This document shows, piece after piece, positions 1-7,759 of a stretch of DNA of 10,477 nucleotides. Made by a program: the position numbers and the translations under genes. This DNA is from Alphaproteobacteria bacterium (GTDB taxonomy: Bacteria; Pseudomonadota; Alphaproteobacteria; Caulobacterales; Maricaulaceae). Position 1 is the stretch's first letter. The number at the start of each line of letters is the position of its first letter. The notes under the pieces were generated by a model that was not told the origin of the DNA, did not search any database, and worked only from the letters and a program-made list of their open reading frames with translations. The stretch is from contig JAUIEH010000052.1 of the NCBI GenBank assembly GCA_030428405.1, positions 1 to 10,477 of the forward strand. Reading direction: 5' to 3'.

Positions 1-1935
1 GCGCGCCGCTTCGATCGCCTGAGCATAACGAATGCGGTCCTGCACGACGGAGACGTCGGGCTGGTCCTCGAGAACGCCATTGACGGCGAACTGGTCAAGC
101 TCGTGCCAGAGCCGCTTCGTTCCGTCGTCGGAATAAGCATAAAAGCCCTTGCCGTTCTTGCGGCCGAGGCGTTCAAGCTCGTACATGCGCGTGATGATCG
201 GGTCGACAGGCGTTTCGACATAGTCCGCGCCAAGGTCGCGCTTCGTCGCCTGCAGCACGCGATAGCCGAGATCGATGGCGACTTCGTCCTGCAAGGTCAG
301 CGGGCCCACCGGCATGCCGGCCATGCGCGCGCCGTTTTCAATGAGCGCGGGCTTATAGCCTTCGCTCAGCATGCTCATGCCCTGCTCCATGAAACGCATG
401 ACGCAGCGATTGGCGTAGAAGCCGCGCGTGTCGGAAACAACGATCGGCGTCTTCTTGATCTTGCCGACAAAGTCGATGGCGCGGCTAATGGCGTGGTCGG
501 AGGTTTTATCGCCGACGATCAGCTCGACCAGCAGCATTTTCTCCACCGGCGAGAAGAAGTGCACGCCGATAAAGTCTTCCGGATTCTTCGCTGACTCCGC
601 GAGGCTGGAGATCGGCAGGGTCGAGGTGTTCGAGCCCAGAACGGCGCCGGCCGGGAGATGTTCGTCGATCTGCTTGAACACCGCCGCCTTCACGTCGCGG
701 TCCTCAAAAACGGCTTCGACGACGAGGTCGACATCGGACAGCTTGGAATAATCCGTCGTCGCCGTAACGAGCGCGAGCTGGGCGTCGGCTTTCTCCTGCG
801 CCATGCGGCCTTTGGCGACGCGCTTGGACAGGTCTTTTTCGATATGCGCCTTGCCGCGATCGGCGTCTTCCTGGCTGCGATCGATCAGGACGACTTCGAC
901 GCCGGCCTTGGAAGCGACATTGGCCACGCCCGCGCCCATGAAGCCCGCGCCGATAACGCCGATTTTCTTAATGTCGCCCCTGCTTTGACCGGCTGGACGG
1001 CGCCCGCCTTTGTCCAACTCCTGCTTCGAGACGAAGATGGAGCGGATCATGTTGTGGCTCTCAGGCCGCATCAGCAGTTTGGCGAAATAGCGCGTTTCGA
1101 TGCGGATGGCGGCGTCCATCGGCACCTGCAGCCCTTCGTACACGCATGAAAGCATGTAGCGAATGGCGGGATAATTGCCCATCGTCTCGCGCCGCATCAT
1201 CGCCGGCGCGCCGCCAAAGACCTGCATGCCCGCCGGATGGTAAGGCCCGCCGCCCGGAATTTTGAACTTGTCCTGATCCCAGGGTTGTTTGGCTTCCGGG
1301 CCCGACTTGATCCAAGCCTTGGCGCGATCCACCACTTCGGCTGCCGGCGCGACCTCATGGATGAGGCCTTTTTGCTGCGCCCAATTCGCATCGACAGGAC
1401 GGCCCTGCGCCATCATCTGCAGCGCGTCCATCGCGCCGATCAGGCGCGGAATGCGCTGCGTGCCGCCGCCGCCGGGAAAGAGCCCGACCTGGGTTTCCGG
1501 CACGCCGAGCTGTGCGCCTTCGGCCGCCACGCGATAATGACACGCCAGCGTGATTTCCAGACCGCCGCCGAGCGCGAGCCCGTTGATCGCAGCCGCCACC
1601 GGCTTGCCGCAGGTCTCAATGGCGCGCAGCGTGTTGTTGAGACGGCCCGCCGCCTCATAGATCATCTGTTTGCGCTCATCGCCGGTCTTTTCCGCGCCTG
1701 CGCCCTCAATGCCGCCGAACACGCTTTTCAGATCGGCGCCCGCGCAGAACGCTTTCTTGCCCGAAGTCAGCACCGCGCCCTTGATGGCGTCGTCTTCGGC
1801 GATCGTTTTCGCGATCGCTTCGAGGTCGGTGATGACGCTTTCCGAAATCACGTTCATCGACGCGTCCGGCATGTCGAAGGTGAACACGGCGACGCCGTCG
1901 CCATCCGTCTCCATACGGAAATTCGTGAGGCTCAT
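1..1935 (-). CDS. fadJ: Fatty-acid oxidation complex alpha subunit: enoyl-CoA hydratase / 3-hydroxyacyl-CoA dehydrogenase (partial, C-terminus cut by window edge)
   Basis: This is the multifunctional enzyme that hydrates trans-2-enoyl-CoA and then oxidises L-3-hydroxyacyl-CoA with NAD+, in the cytosol with a thiolase partner. 645 codons are open from the ATG to the left edge. The family is usually a little over 700 residues, so roughly the last 70-100 are missing. Residues ~1-190 form a crotonase fold with both acidic catalytic residues: E127 in GGGLE and E147 in VPETQVG, spaced 20 apart like E119/E139 of E. coli FadB. A Rossmann NAD site follows at 325-334 (GAGFMG). The 3-hydroxyacyl-CoA dehydrogenase domain has the catalytic histidine H459 in GVHFFSP, and further on the SDTRGFYANR segment. 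The start is supported by AGGAGA at 1942-1947. It lies 27 bp after the thiolase stop, so the two are almost certainly co-transcribed. FadB and FadJ cannot be told apart from this sequence alone; the symbol follows the usual alphaproteobacterial naming. Confidence 0.95.
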   Translation of the reverse strand, partial: MSLTNFRMETDGDGVAVFTFDMPDASMNVISESVITDLEAIAKTIAEDDAIKGAVLTSGKKAFCAGADLKSVFGGIEGAGAEKTGDERKQMIYEAAGRLNNTLRAIETCGKPVAAAINGLALGGGLEITLACHYRVAAEGAQLGVPETQVGLFPGGGGTQRIPRLIGAMDALQMMAQGRPVDANWAQQKGLIHEVAPAAEVVDRAKAWIKSGPEAKQPWDQDKFKIPGGGPYHPAGMQVFGGAPAMMRRETMGNYPAIRYMLSCVYEGLQVPMDAAIRIETRYFAKLLMRPESHNMIRSIFVSKQELDKGGRRPAGQSRGDIKKIGVIGAGFMGAGVANVASKAGVEVVLIDRSQEDADRGKAHIEKDLSKRVAKGRMAQEKADAQLALVTATTDYSKLSDVDLVVEAVFEDRDVKAAVFKQIDEHLPAGAVLGSNTSTLPISSLAESAKNPEDFIGVHFFSPVEKMLLVELIVGDKTSDHAISRAIDFVGKIKKTPIVVSDTRGFYANRCVMRFMEQGMSMLSEGYKPALIENGARMAGMPVGPLTLQDEVAIDLGYRVLQATKRDLGADYVETPVDPIITRMYELERLGRKNGKGFYAYSDDGTKRLWHELDQFAVNGVLEDQPDVSVVQDRIRYAQAIEAAR

Positions 1936-1962
1936 TGGAAATCTCCTAATCAAATTGTCTGA

Positions 1963-3171
1963 TTATATCCGCTCGATGACGGTGGCCGTGCCCATGCCGC
2001 CGCCGACGCAGAGCGTGGCGAGCGCCGTGCCTTTGCCGGTGCGCTCAAGCTCGTCGAGCAGCGTGCCGAGGATCATCGCGCCGGTGGCGCCGAGCGGATG
2101 GCCGAGCGCGATGGCGCCGCCATTAACGTTGACCTTGTCGTGGGGAACGTCGAGGTCCTCCATGAAGCGCAAGACCACGGCCGCGAACGCCTCGTTCATT
2201 TCATAAAGGTCGATGTCGTCCTTAGACATGCCGGCTTTGGCGAGCGCTTTGCGCGCGGACGGCGCAGGCCCCGTCAGCATGATGGTCGGCTCTGAGCCGA
2301 TCGAGGCCATGCCGCGAATGCGCGCGCGCGGCTTAAGTCCGGCGCGCTCGCCGGCTTCCTTTGAACCGATCAGAATGGCCGAGGCGCCATCGACGATGCC
2401 TGAGGAATTGCCGGCGTGGTGGACGTAGTTGATGACTTCGATCTCGGGGTGCTTTTGCACCGCGACCGAGTCCAGGCCGACAAATTTGGCCAGGTCCGCG
2501 AAGGACGGCTTCAGCGACGCCAGCGACTGCATGTCCGTTTCCGGACGCATATATTCGTCACGGTCGAGTATCTCGAGGCCGAGCTGGTCGCGAACTGCGA
2601 CGATAGACTTTTTGAAGCGGCCCTCGTCCCAGGCCTGCTTGGCGCGCTTCTGGCTTTCGACCGCATACGCATCGACGTCGTCGCGGCTATAGCCGTATTT
2701 CGTCGCGATCAAATCCGCCGAGACGCCTTGCGGCACGAGATAATGGTCGAACGCCATTTCCGGATCGACGATCATAGCGCCGCCATCGGACCCCATTGGC
2801 ACCCGGCTCATCGCCTCAACGCCGCCGCCGACTGCGAAATCGGCTTCGCCCGACATGACCTTGGCGGCTGCGATGTTCGTGGCTTCAAGACCTGAAGCGC
2901 AGAAACGATTGACCTGAACGCCCGAGGTCGTTTCCGGATAACCCGCTGTCAGCACCGCAGCGCGGGCGATGTCGCCGCCCTGCTCGCCGACCGGGCTGAC
3001 GCAGCCGAGAATGACGTCGTCGACGAGACTTGCATCAAGCTCGTTCCGGTCACGGACGGCCTGGAGCGATTGCGCCGCGAGTTGGAGCGCCGTGATCTCG
3101 TGAAGAGAACCGGTTTTCTTGCCGCGGCCGCGCGGCGTGCGTACGGCGTCGTAAATATAGGCTTCGGTCAT
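1963..3171 (-). CDS. Acetyl-CoA acyltransferase (degradative thiolase, FadA/FadI type)
   Basis: This enzyme cleaves 3-ketoacyl-CoA with CoA to acetyl-CoA and a shortened acyl-CoA, the last step of beta-oxidation. It is 402 residues, the normal length for the family. The nucleophilic cysteine is C91 in NRFCASG. The C-terminal active-site residues are H358 in ALGHPLGATGA and C388 in ATLCVGGGMG; NEAFA at 326-330 is the usual thiolase loop. The AGGAGA at 3179-3184, 7 nt before the ATG, sets the start. It sits directly upstream of the hydratase/dehydrogenase gene, the classic alpha/beta pairing of the fatty-acid oxidation complex, so it is more likely degradative than a biosynthetic acetoacetyl-CoA thiolase. 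Chain-length preference cannot be read from the sequence. The 99 bp between it and the preceding OsmC gene is the largest gap inside the cluster, so an internal promoter is possible there, though I see no convincing one. Confidence 0.95.
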   Translation of the reverse strand: MTEAYIYDAVRTPRGRGKKTGSLHEITALQLAAQSLQAVRDRNELDASLVDDVILGCVSPVGEQGGDIARAAVLTAGYPETTSGVQVNRFCASGLEATNIAAAKVMSGEADFAVGGGVEAMSRVPMGSDGGAMIVDPEMAFDHYLVPQGVSADLIATKYGYSRDDVDAYAVESQKRAKQAWDEGRFKKSIVAVRDQLGLEILDRDEYMRPETDMQSLASLKPSFADLAKFVGLDSVAVQKHPEIEVINYVHHAGNSSGIVDGASAILIGSKEAGERAGLKPRARIRGMASIGSEPTIMLTGPAPSARKALAKAGMSKDDIDLYEMNEAFAAVVLRFMEDLDVPHDKVNVNGGAIALGHPLGATGAMILGTLLDELERTGKGTALATLCVGGGMGTATVIERI

Positions 3172-3205
3172 TGGGGCGTCTCCTCGTAAATTCCGGCGGC
3201 TCTCA

Positions 3206-3229
3206 GGCGCGTTCGATATTTCGCGCGCC
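3206..3229. repeat. Weak inverted repeat in the OsmC-thiolase gap
   Basis: GGCGCG (3206-3211) and CGCGCC (3224-3229) can form a 6-bp GC stem with a 12-nt AT-rich loop. It is in the 99-bp gap (3172-3270), the longest inside the cluster. No T-run follows. In GC-rich DNA a stem this short may be chance; I see no clear promoter in the gap. Confidence 0.3.
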
Positions 3230-3270
3230 CGGACGCGTTGTGCGGGGCAATTCGATAAAACCTGTAGTGC

Positions 3271-3747
3271 TCATGTCGCGCTCGCCGGCGTCTCGATCAC
3301 GATCTCAGTCGCAACCGAATTGGCGATGAAACAGCTCTCATGAGCATGGTGGTGCAGTTCGGCGACCTGCTCGGGCGTGGGGGCGGTTTCGCCGTCGAAG
3401 GCGACGACGGGACGTAAGGCCACGCGAACCATCGCCGTGCGCCCGTCGGAACGCTTCCCCAGCGCGCCCTCAGCTTCATCCGTATAGGATGCGACTGAGA
3501 AACCGGCGCGCTGGGCGTGATACAGAAAAAACAGCATGTGGCAGGAAGACAAGGACGCAACGAAGGCCTCTTCCGGATCAACGCCGGCGGGATCCGACAT
3601 CGGCGCAGGCACGACGCTCGGCGCGGGCGAACCGGGAACGACCTGGCCGCCGTCAAACGTCCAGTGATGCGCACGGGAATATTTTCCCGAGGCGAAATCA
3701 TCGCCGTCGCGTCTTGTCCAGGAAACGGTCGCGATATGTTTCGCCAT
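3271..3747 (-). CDS. OsmC family peroxide-reducing protein
   Basis: OsmC/Ohr-family proteins reduce organic hydroperoxides with a reactive cysteine pair in the cytosol. This one has 158 residues, a normal length. Both conserved cysteines are present: C69 in SLSSCHML and C139 in HESCFIANSV, with the acidic pair E59/E60 in the DPEEAF segment before the first. The helix MLFFLYHAQRAGF is typical of the family. The reading frame is open for 42 codons upstream, but the ATG at 3747 is preferred: the protein then begins MAKHIATVSW, as family members do, and the extension would lie inside the thioesterase gene. The start overlaps the thioesterase stop by one base (TGATG), implying translational coupling; the only Shine-Dalgarno-like sequence, GAAAGGG at 3751-3757, sits very close to the ATG. 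The substrate is unknown. Fatty-acid hydroperoxides would fit its place among beta-oxidation genes, but that is inference. Confidence 0.92.
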   Translation of the reverse strand: MAKHIATVSWTRRDGDDFASGKYSRAHHWTFDGGQVVPGSPAPSVVPAPMSDPAGVDPEEAFVASLSSCHMLFFLYHAQRAGFSVASYTDEAEGALGKRSDGRTAMVRVALRPVVAFDGETAPTPEQVAELHHHAHESCFIANSVATEIVIETPASAT

Positions 3748-4202
3748 CAGCCCTTTCTCGTCTTCTCGAAAGGTATCACGCGCGAGCAGCACGTTGCGGT
3801 GACGGCTGGCTCGCCCTCGGAGTCGTACAAGACGCCTTCCATATAAGCGATGGTTTTTCCGAGCCTGACGCAACGCGCCTCGGCGCGCACGCGCCCGGGA
3901 AAAACCGGCTTCAGATAGTTCAGGCTGAAGGTCAGCGTCGGCGCATAAAAACGTCCGCCCGACTTCACCACGACGGCGGGGCCCATCGTGTCGTCCAACA
4001 TGGCCGCCAGGAAGCCGCCCTGAATATTGCCGCCAGGATTGGTGAATTCCGGCTTGGCGTCAAAACTCAGCGCAACCGTGCCCGCTTCCTGGTCGAACGA
4101 TTCAAGCGTCCAGCCGAGAAGTTTCGAGGCCGGCGGAGCAAAGCGCGGATCGCTGAAAAACGCCGGCGCGTCGAACGCGGCCGGCGCTTCGGCTTCGCTC
4201 AT
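3747..4202 (-). CDS. PaaI family hotdog-fold acyl-CoA thioesterase
   Basis: The protein has 151 residues and resembles PaaI-type hotdog thioesterases, which hydrolyse acyl-CoA to free acid and CoA. The signature lies in residues 55-71: N55, the glycine pair G57/G58, Q61-G62-G63, then the helix AAMLDDTMG with D70/D71. Many PaaI proteins have HGG where this one has QGG; I recall the QGG form as common in a related subgroup. The ATG at 4202 is preferred over the upstream ATG at 4277 because it forms a 4-bp ATGA overlap with the preceding dehydrogenase stop and has GAGGAC at 4206-4211. The longer form would place 25 arginine-rich residues inside the dehydrogenase gene. In this operon it could free CoA from slowly processed or branched acyl-CoA intermediates, or start removal of by-products. 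The substrate cannot be assigned from the sequence. Confidence 0.88.
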   Translation of the reverse strand: MSEAEAPAAFDAPAFFSDPRFAPPASKLLGWTLESFDQEAGTVALSFDAKPEFTNPGGNIQGGFLAAMLDDTMGPAVVVKSGGRFYAPTLTFSLNYLKPVFPGRVRAEARCVRLGKTIAYMEGVLYDSEGEPAVTATCCSRVIPFEKTRKG

Positions 4203-5365
4203 AGCGTCCTCGAAATGAGAAGCTTCATGATCTCGTTCGTGCCGCCATAGATGCGCTGGACGCGCGCGTCGCGCCACATCCGGGCGATCGGATATTCATT
4301 CATGAAGCCGTAGCCGCCATGCAGCTGAACGCATTCATCGACGATTTTGTTCTGCAGGTCGGTGACCCAGTATTTGGCCATGGACGCGGTCGCCGCATCG
4401 AGCTCTTTCTTGATCAGCCGCTCGATGCAGTGGTCGACGAAGACGCGCGCGACGGTCGCTTCGGTCTTGGCTTCCGACAGTTTGAACTGCGTGTTCTGAT
4501 ACGCGATCACCGGCTTGCCGAAGGCGTGGCGCTCTTTGACGTAAGCGATCGTTTCCTTGAGCGCGAGCTCGATCATGACCACGCCCTGAAGCGCGATCTG
4601 CAGCCGCTCCTGAGGCAGCTGCTCCATGAGCTGGAAGAAGCCCTGGCCCTCTTCCGTGCCGAGAAGGTTCTCGGCCGGAATGTGCACGTCGTCGAAGAAC
4701 AGCTCGGACGTGTCCTGACCTTTCAGTCCGACCTTGTCGAGCTTGCGGCCGCGGCGGAAGCCTTCGACTTCATCGGTTTCGACGATCATCAGGGACGTGC
4801 CGCGCGCGCCTTCAGCCGGGTCCGTCTTGGAAACGACGATGATGAAATTCGCCTGACCGCCATTGGTTATGAAGGTCTTCGAGCCGTTGACGCGATAGCC
4901 ATTGCCGTCGCGCAGCGCCGTGGTCTTGATGCCCTGGAGGTCGGAACCGGCAGCCGGCTCGCTCATGGCGATGGCGCCGACATATTCGCCCGACAGAAGC
5001 TTGGGCAGCCAGCGCTGCTTTTGCTCGTCAGTGCCGTAGTGCCAGATATAAGGCGCGACGATCGAGTTGTGCAGCGCCGCGCCCCAGCTCTCAACGCCGT
5101 GGCCGTGCACGCCCTCGACGAAAGCCGCATCAAAGCGATAGTCGCCGCCGGCGCCGCCATATTCTTCCGGGCACCCCGGAACCAGCAGGCCCGCCGCGCC
5201 GGCCTTGTTCCAGATTTCGCGATCGACTTCGCCCTGCTTCTCCCAGCGCTCATTATGCGGAAGACACTCTTTTTCGGCGAAAGCGCGGCAGCTGTCCTGA
5301 TAAAGCTGCAGGGCTTCGTCCTTGGCCCATTCCGGCTCGGGTACGCCGATGAGTTCGCGCGGCAT
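4199..5365 (-). CDS. Acyl-CoA dehydrogenase, long-chain (LCAD/ACADL)-like
   Basis: This is an FAD-dependent dehydrogenase making the trans-2 double bond in acyl-CoA, passing electrons to electron-transfer flavoprotein. At 388 residues it has the standard ~380-400 length. FAD/substrate-binding segments are visible at 133-143 (AMSEPAAGSDL) and 164-169 (TFITNG), and the C-terminal helical domain holds LHGGYGF at 348-354. The catalytic base is not in the usual C-terminal YEGT: here the motif is YGGTNEI (373-379) with G374 in that place. Instead residues 247-255 (MEQLPQERL) match the LCAD/isovaleryl-CoA dehydrogenase arrangement, so E253 is the likely base. The start follows a strong GGGGAGGA at 5373-5380. 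The stop overlaps the thioesterase start by 4 bp. Straight or branched chains are both possible substrates for this subgroup; the family call is firm, the substrate is not. Confidence 0.93.
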   Translation of the reverse strand: MPRELIGVPEPEWAKDEALQLYQDSCRAFAEKECLPHNERWEKQGEVDREIWNKAGAAGLLVPGCPEEYGGAGGDYRFDAAFVEGVHGHGVESWGAALHNSIVAPYIWHYGTDEQKQRWLPKLLSGEYVGAIAMSEPAAGSDLQGIKTTALRDGNGYRVNGSKTFITNGGQANFIIVVSKTDPAEGARGTSLMIVETDEVEGFRRGRKLDKVGLKGQDTSELFFDDVHIPAENLLGTEEGQGFFQLMEQLPQERLQIALQGVVMIELALKETIAYVKERHAFGKPVIAYQNTQFKLSEAKTEATVARVFVDHCIERLIKKELDAATASMAKYWVTDLQNKIVDECVQLHGGYGFMNEYPIARMWRDARVQRIYGGTNEIMKLLISRTL

Positions 5366-5381
5366 GTCGTAGTCCTCCCCT

Positions 5382-5398
5382 GCGCCGGAAACCGGCGC
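5382..5398. repeat. Intercistronic inverted repeat before the LCAD-like gene
   Basis: GCGCCGG and CCGGCGC flank a 3-nt AAA loop: a perfect 7-bp GC stem in the 39-bp gap between the two dehydrogenase genes. In the mRNA it ends one base before the Shine-Dalgarno sequence at 5373-5380. No T-run follows on the minus strand, so it is not a normal terminator; it may affect mRNA processing or translation of the downstream gene. Confidence 0.6.
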
Positions 5399-5404
5399 GT
5401 TAAA

Positions 5405-7201
5405 TCAAAACGCCTCGGCTTCCAGCGCCATCATGGATTCCGCGCCAGCCTCGATCTTGGTCAGATGGACGGCGGTTTCCGGCAGCATGCGGTCGATGAA
5501 GTAGCGCCCGGTGGCGATCTTGTTTCGATAGAATGTTTCGTCGTCGACGCCTTCGGCGAGCTTGGCGTAAGCCGCCTTGGCCATCATCGCCCACATCAGC
5601 GCGAAGGCCGTATAGCCGAACAAGCGCAGATAATCCGTCGACGCAGCGCCGGCTTCATTCGGATTGGCGAGACCGTTATTCATCAGCCATTGCGTGCCGG
5701 CGTCGAGACGCTTGCGCGCATCCGCCAGACCGTCAATGAACGGCTTCAAATCGTCAGAGCTCGAATTTTCAGCGATGAACTCATCGATTTCGGCGAAGAA
5801 CGACATCAAGGGCCGCGCGCCGTTCATGGCGAGCTTGCGCCCGACGAGGTCGAGCGCCTGAACGCCGTTCGTGCCTTCGTAAATGAGCGCGATGCGGATG
5901 TCGCGAACGAATTGCGACATGCCCCATTCCTCGACATAGCCCGAGCCGCCGAAGACCTGCAGCGCGTCATTGCAGCCGCGCGAGCCGAATTCCGTCAGGA
6001 AAGCCTTCACGACCGGCGTCATCAGCGCCATGTAGTCGCCCGCCTTTTCGCGCACTTTCTCGTCAGGGCTGCGCTGGAGAAGGTCGCCGTGCAGGCCGGT
6101 CCAGTATGCGAACGCGCGCGCACCCTCGTTGAACGCCTTGGTGTCCATCAGCATACGCCGCACATCGGGATGCACGATGATGGGGTCGGCAGGTTTGTCT
6201 TTGTGCTGCTGGTCTTCGCGCAGCGCGCGGCTTTGCAGCCGGTCCTTCGCGAAGGCGACTGCGTTTTGATATGCGACCTCGGAAATGGCCAGCCCCTGCA
6301 GGCCGACGCCCAGGCGCGCCTCGTTCATCATCACGAACATCGTGCGCAGGCCTTTATGCTCCTCGCCGACGAGAAAGCCTGTCGCGCCGTCATAATTCAT
6401 GACGCAGGTCGAGTTGCCGTGAATGCCCATCTTCTCTTCGAGACCGCCGCAGGTCACCGCGTTGCGCGCACCCAACGAGCCGTCCTCATTGACCAGGAAT
6501 TTCGGCACGATGAAGAGTGAGATGCCCTTCACGCCCTCCGGGCCGCCTTCAATGCGCGCCAGCACGAGATGGACGATGTTCTCGGCCATGTCGTGCTCGC
6601 CGGAGGATATCCAGATCTTTTGTCCGGAAATCTTGTACGCGCCGTCGCCCTGCGGGACGGCCTTGGTGCGGATGAGGCCGAGATCGGTGCCGCATTGCGG
6701 CTCGGTCAGGTTCATCGTGCCGCCCCACTCGCACGTCGCGAGCTTCGGCAGATAAGTGCGCTTTTGCTCTTCGGAACCGCCGGCATGGATGGCGGCGTAA
6801 GCGCCGTGCGTCAGGCCGGGATACATCGCCCAGGCCTGATTGGCCGCCGCCAACATTTCAATCGCACACAGATTGACGATCGCCGGCAGGCCCTGGCCGC
6901 CATATTCGGGATCGCCCGACAAGGCGCCCCACTGCGCCTCGACAAACTGTTCGTAGGCTTCCTTGAAGCCCGGAGGCGTCGTCACCGAGCCGTCTTCGGC
7001 GCGCGTGCAGCCGTGAAGGTCGCCGACGCGGTTGAGCGGCTGGAGCACCTCTTCGGCGAACTTGGCGGCTTCCGTCATGATCGCGTCGCGCACATCCTTG
7101 GGCGCGTCGGAAAAGCCGGGAAGATTGTCGAAGCGGTCGACCTGCAGCACGTCGTCGAGAAGGAACTGCATGTCGCGAATAGGCGCGTTGTAGCTCGGCA
7201 T
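5405..7201 (-). CDS. Acyl-CoA dehydrogenase with C-terminal extension (~600-residue FadE/DmdC-like subfamily)
   Basis: A 598-residue flavoprotein that oxidises acyl-CoA to trans-2-enoyl-CoA. It belongs to the long acyl-CoA dehydrogenase subfamily that has a short extra N-terminal segment (residues 1-30, with MPSYNAPIRDM) and a C-terminal helical extension after the core. Core motifs seen: EYGGQG at 99-104, NLTEPQCGTDLG at 164-175, and the YEGTNG motif at 441-446 with E442 as the likely catalytic base. Residues ~465-598 form the extension. The start is set by GAAGGA at 7210-7215, 8 nt before the ATG. Members are often labelled DmdC (3-methylmercaptopropionyl-CoA dehydrogenase), but no other DMSP gene is nearby and the neighbours are fatty-acid genes, so fatty acyl-CoA is the likelier substrate. 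It is the first enzyme gene after merR and precedes the second dehydrogenase by 39 bp. Confidence 0.93.
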   Translation of the reverse strand: MPSYNAPIRDMQFLLDDVLQVDRFDNLPGFSDAPKDVRDAIMTEAAKFAEEVLQPLNRVGDLHGCTRAEDGSVTTPPGFKEAYEQFVEAQWGALSGDPEYGGQGLPAIVNLCAIEMLAAANQAWAMYPGLTHGAYAAIHAGGSEEQKRTYLPKLATCEWGGTMNLTEPQCGTDLGLIRTKAVPQGDGAYKISGQKIWISSGEHDMAENIVHLVLARIEGGPEGVKGISLFIVPKFLVNEDGSLGARNAVTCGGLEEKMGIHGNSTCVMNYDGATGFLVGEEHKGLRTMFVMMNEARLGVGLQGLAISEVAYQNAVAFAKDRLQSRALREDQQHKDKPADPIIVHPDVRRMLMDTKAFNEGARAFAYWTGLHGDLLQRSPDEKVREKAGDYMALMTPVVKAFLTEFGSRGCNDALQVFGGSGYVEEWGMSQFVRDIRIALIYEGTNGVQALDLVGRKLAMNGARPLMSFFAEIDEFIAENSSSDDLKPFIDGLADARKRLDAGTQWLMNNGLANPNEAGAASTDYLRLFGYTAFALMWAMMAKAAYAKLAEGVDDETFYRNKIATGRYFIDRMLPETAVHLTKIEAGAESMMALEAEAF

Positions 7202-7230
7202 CGGCGTCGTCCTTCAATTATTCGTCAGTC

Positions 7231-7253
7231 GCCGACGGCGGAATGCCGGCGGC
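7231..7253. repeat. Intercistronic inverted repeat between merR and the FadE-like gene
   Basis: Arms GCCGACGGC (7231-7239) and GCCGGCGGC (7245-7253) pair at eight of nine positions around a 5-nt loop. It occupies the 66-bp gap between merR and the first dehydrogenase. There is no T-run downstream on the minus strand. It could act as partial attenuator, RNA processing site or 3' stabiliser separating regulator and enzyme expression. Confidence 0.55.
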
Positions 7254-7267
7254 CTAGCTTGGAACGA

Positions 7268-7753
7268 TTACTCGGCGGCGCTGGGGGTCTCCCCGCCATA
7301 GAGCCAGGTGCGCGCCAGCGCCTCGAAGGCTGCGGCGCGCGATTTCACATCTTCAGCCGGCTCGCGGTCCGCGAGCCTGGTTTCGATCCATTCGAGACCC
7401 GCCTGCAGGTCGCGCATGGCCCACTCAATATCGGAGCGCTGGCGTTCGAGCTGCGTAATGCGATCGCGAAAACGCACGCTGGCGGCTTCAAGCGCCAGCC
7501 GGCCTTCCCGGCCAACCAGCTCGACATCCAGCATTTCGCGGATCTCATCGAGCGAGAAGCCGACCCGCTTGCCACGCAGGATCAGGTTCAGGCGCGCCCG
7601 GTCATTGGCCGAGTAAATGCGCGTCTGCCCCCGCCTGTGCGGATGCAGGAGGCCTTTGGTCTCGTAAAAGCGAAGCGCGCGCGCCGTGATGCCGAATTCC
7701 GACGCAAGATCGGTGATCGAAAACTCGGCGGCTGGGTCGACTGGCTTGATCAT
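7268..7753 (-). CDS. MerR family transcriptional regulator of the beta-oxidation cluster
   Basis: A 161-residue DNA-binding regulator. Residues 11-73 are a MerR-type winged helix: FSITDLASEFGI, then TARALRFYETKGLL and the wing with R45/Y47. A dimerisation coiled coil follows (~85-130), then a short tail. The protein has no cysteine at all, so it is not a thiol metal sensor like MerR, CueR or SoxR. The size and context resemble MerR regulators of fatty-acid and branched-chain amino-acid catabolism (LiuR type), for which acyl-CoA effectors are plausible; that is inference. An in-frame stop (TAG) lies 12 to 10 nt upstream of the ATG, so the start cannot be further upstream. There is no Shine-Dalgarno sequence. 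A perfect palindrome lies 20-35 bp upstream of the start, suggesting autoregulation and control of the genes downstream. Confidence 0.93.
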   Translation of the reverse strand: MIKPVDPAAEFSITDLASEFGITARALRFYETKGLLHPHRRGQTRIYSANDRARLNLILRGKRVGFSLDEIREMLDVELVGREGRLALEAASVRFRDRITQLERQRSDIEWAMRDLQAGLEWIETRLADREPAEDVKSRAAAFEALARTWLYGGETPSAAE

Positions 7754-7759
7754 GAGCGC

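Noticed and set aside
1237..1962. 241-codon open frame on the plus strand
   Set aside because: Antisense to the hydratase domain of fadJ, whose catalytic residues E127 and E147 are encoded on the minus strand here.
3212..3257. Direct repeat TTCGATA at 3212-3218 and 3251-3257
   Set aside because: Only seven bases, no further copies seen nearby and no link to a promoter; likely chance.
3748..3873. 42-codon N-terminal extension of the OsmC frame
   Set aside because: Arginine-rich, unlike the family, and wholly inside the thioesterase gene; the ATG at 3747 gives the normal family start.
4203..4277. 25-codon N-terminal extension of the thioesterase frame
   Set aside because: Lies inside the 3' end of the dehydrogenase gene and is basic and low in family likeness; the ATGA overlap start at 4202 has a ribosome binding site.
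4319..6520. 733-codon open frame on the plus strand
   Set aside because: It lies antisense across both acyl-CoA dehydrogenase genes and their gap. The minus-strand proteins have full family motifs, and long antisense frames are common in GC-rich coding DNA. No recognisable domain in the translation.
5405..7201. Assigning the long acyl-CoA dehydrogenase to DMSP breakdown as DmdC
   Set aside because: Annotation of this subfamily as DmdC is often by similarity only; no DmdA, DmdB or DmdD-like partner is identifiable here and all neighbours are fatty-acid genes.
7231..7253. Rho-independent terminator between merR and fadE
   Set aside because: The stem is good, but neither strand has a T-run after it.
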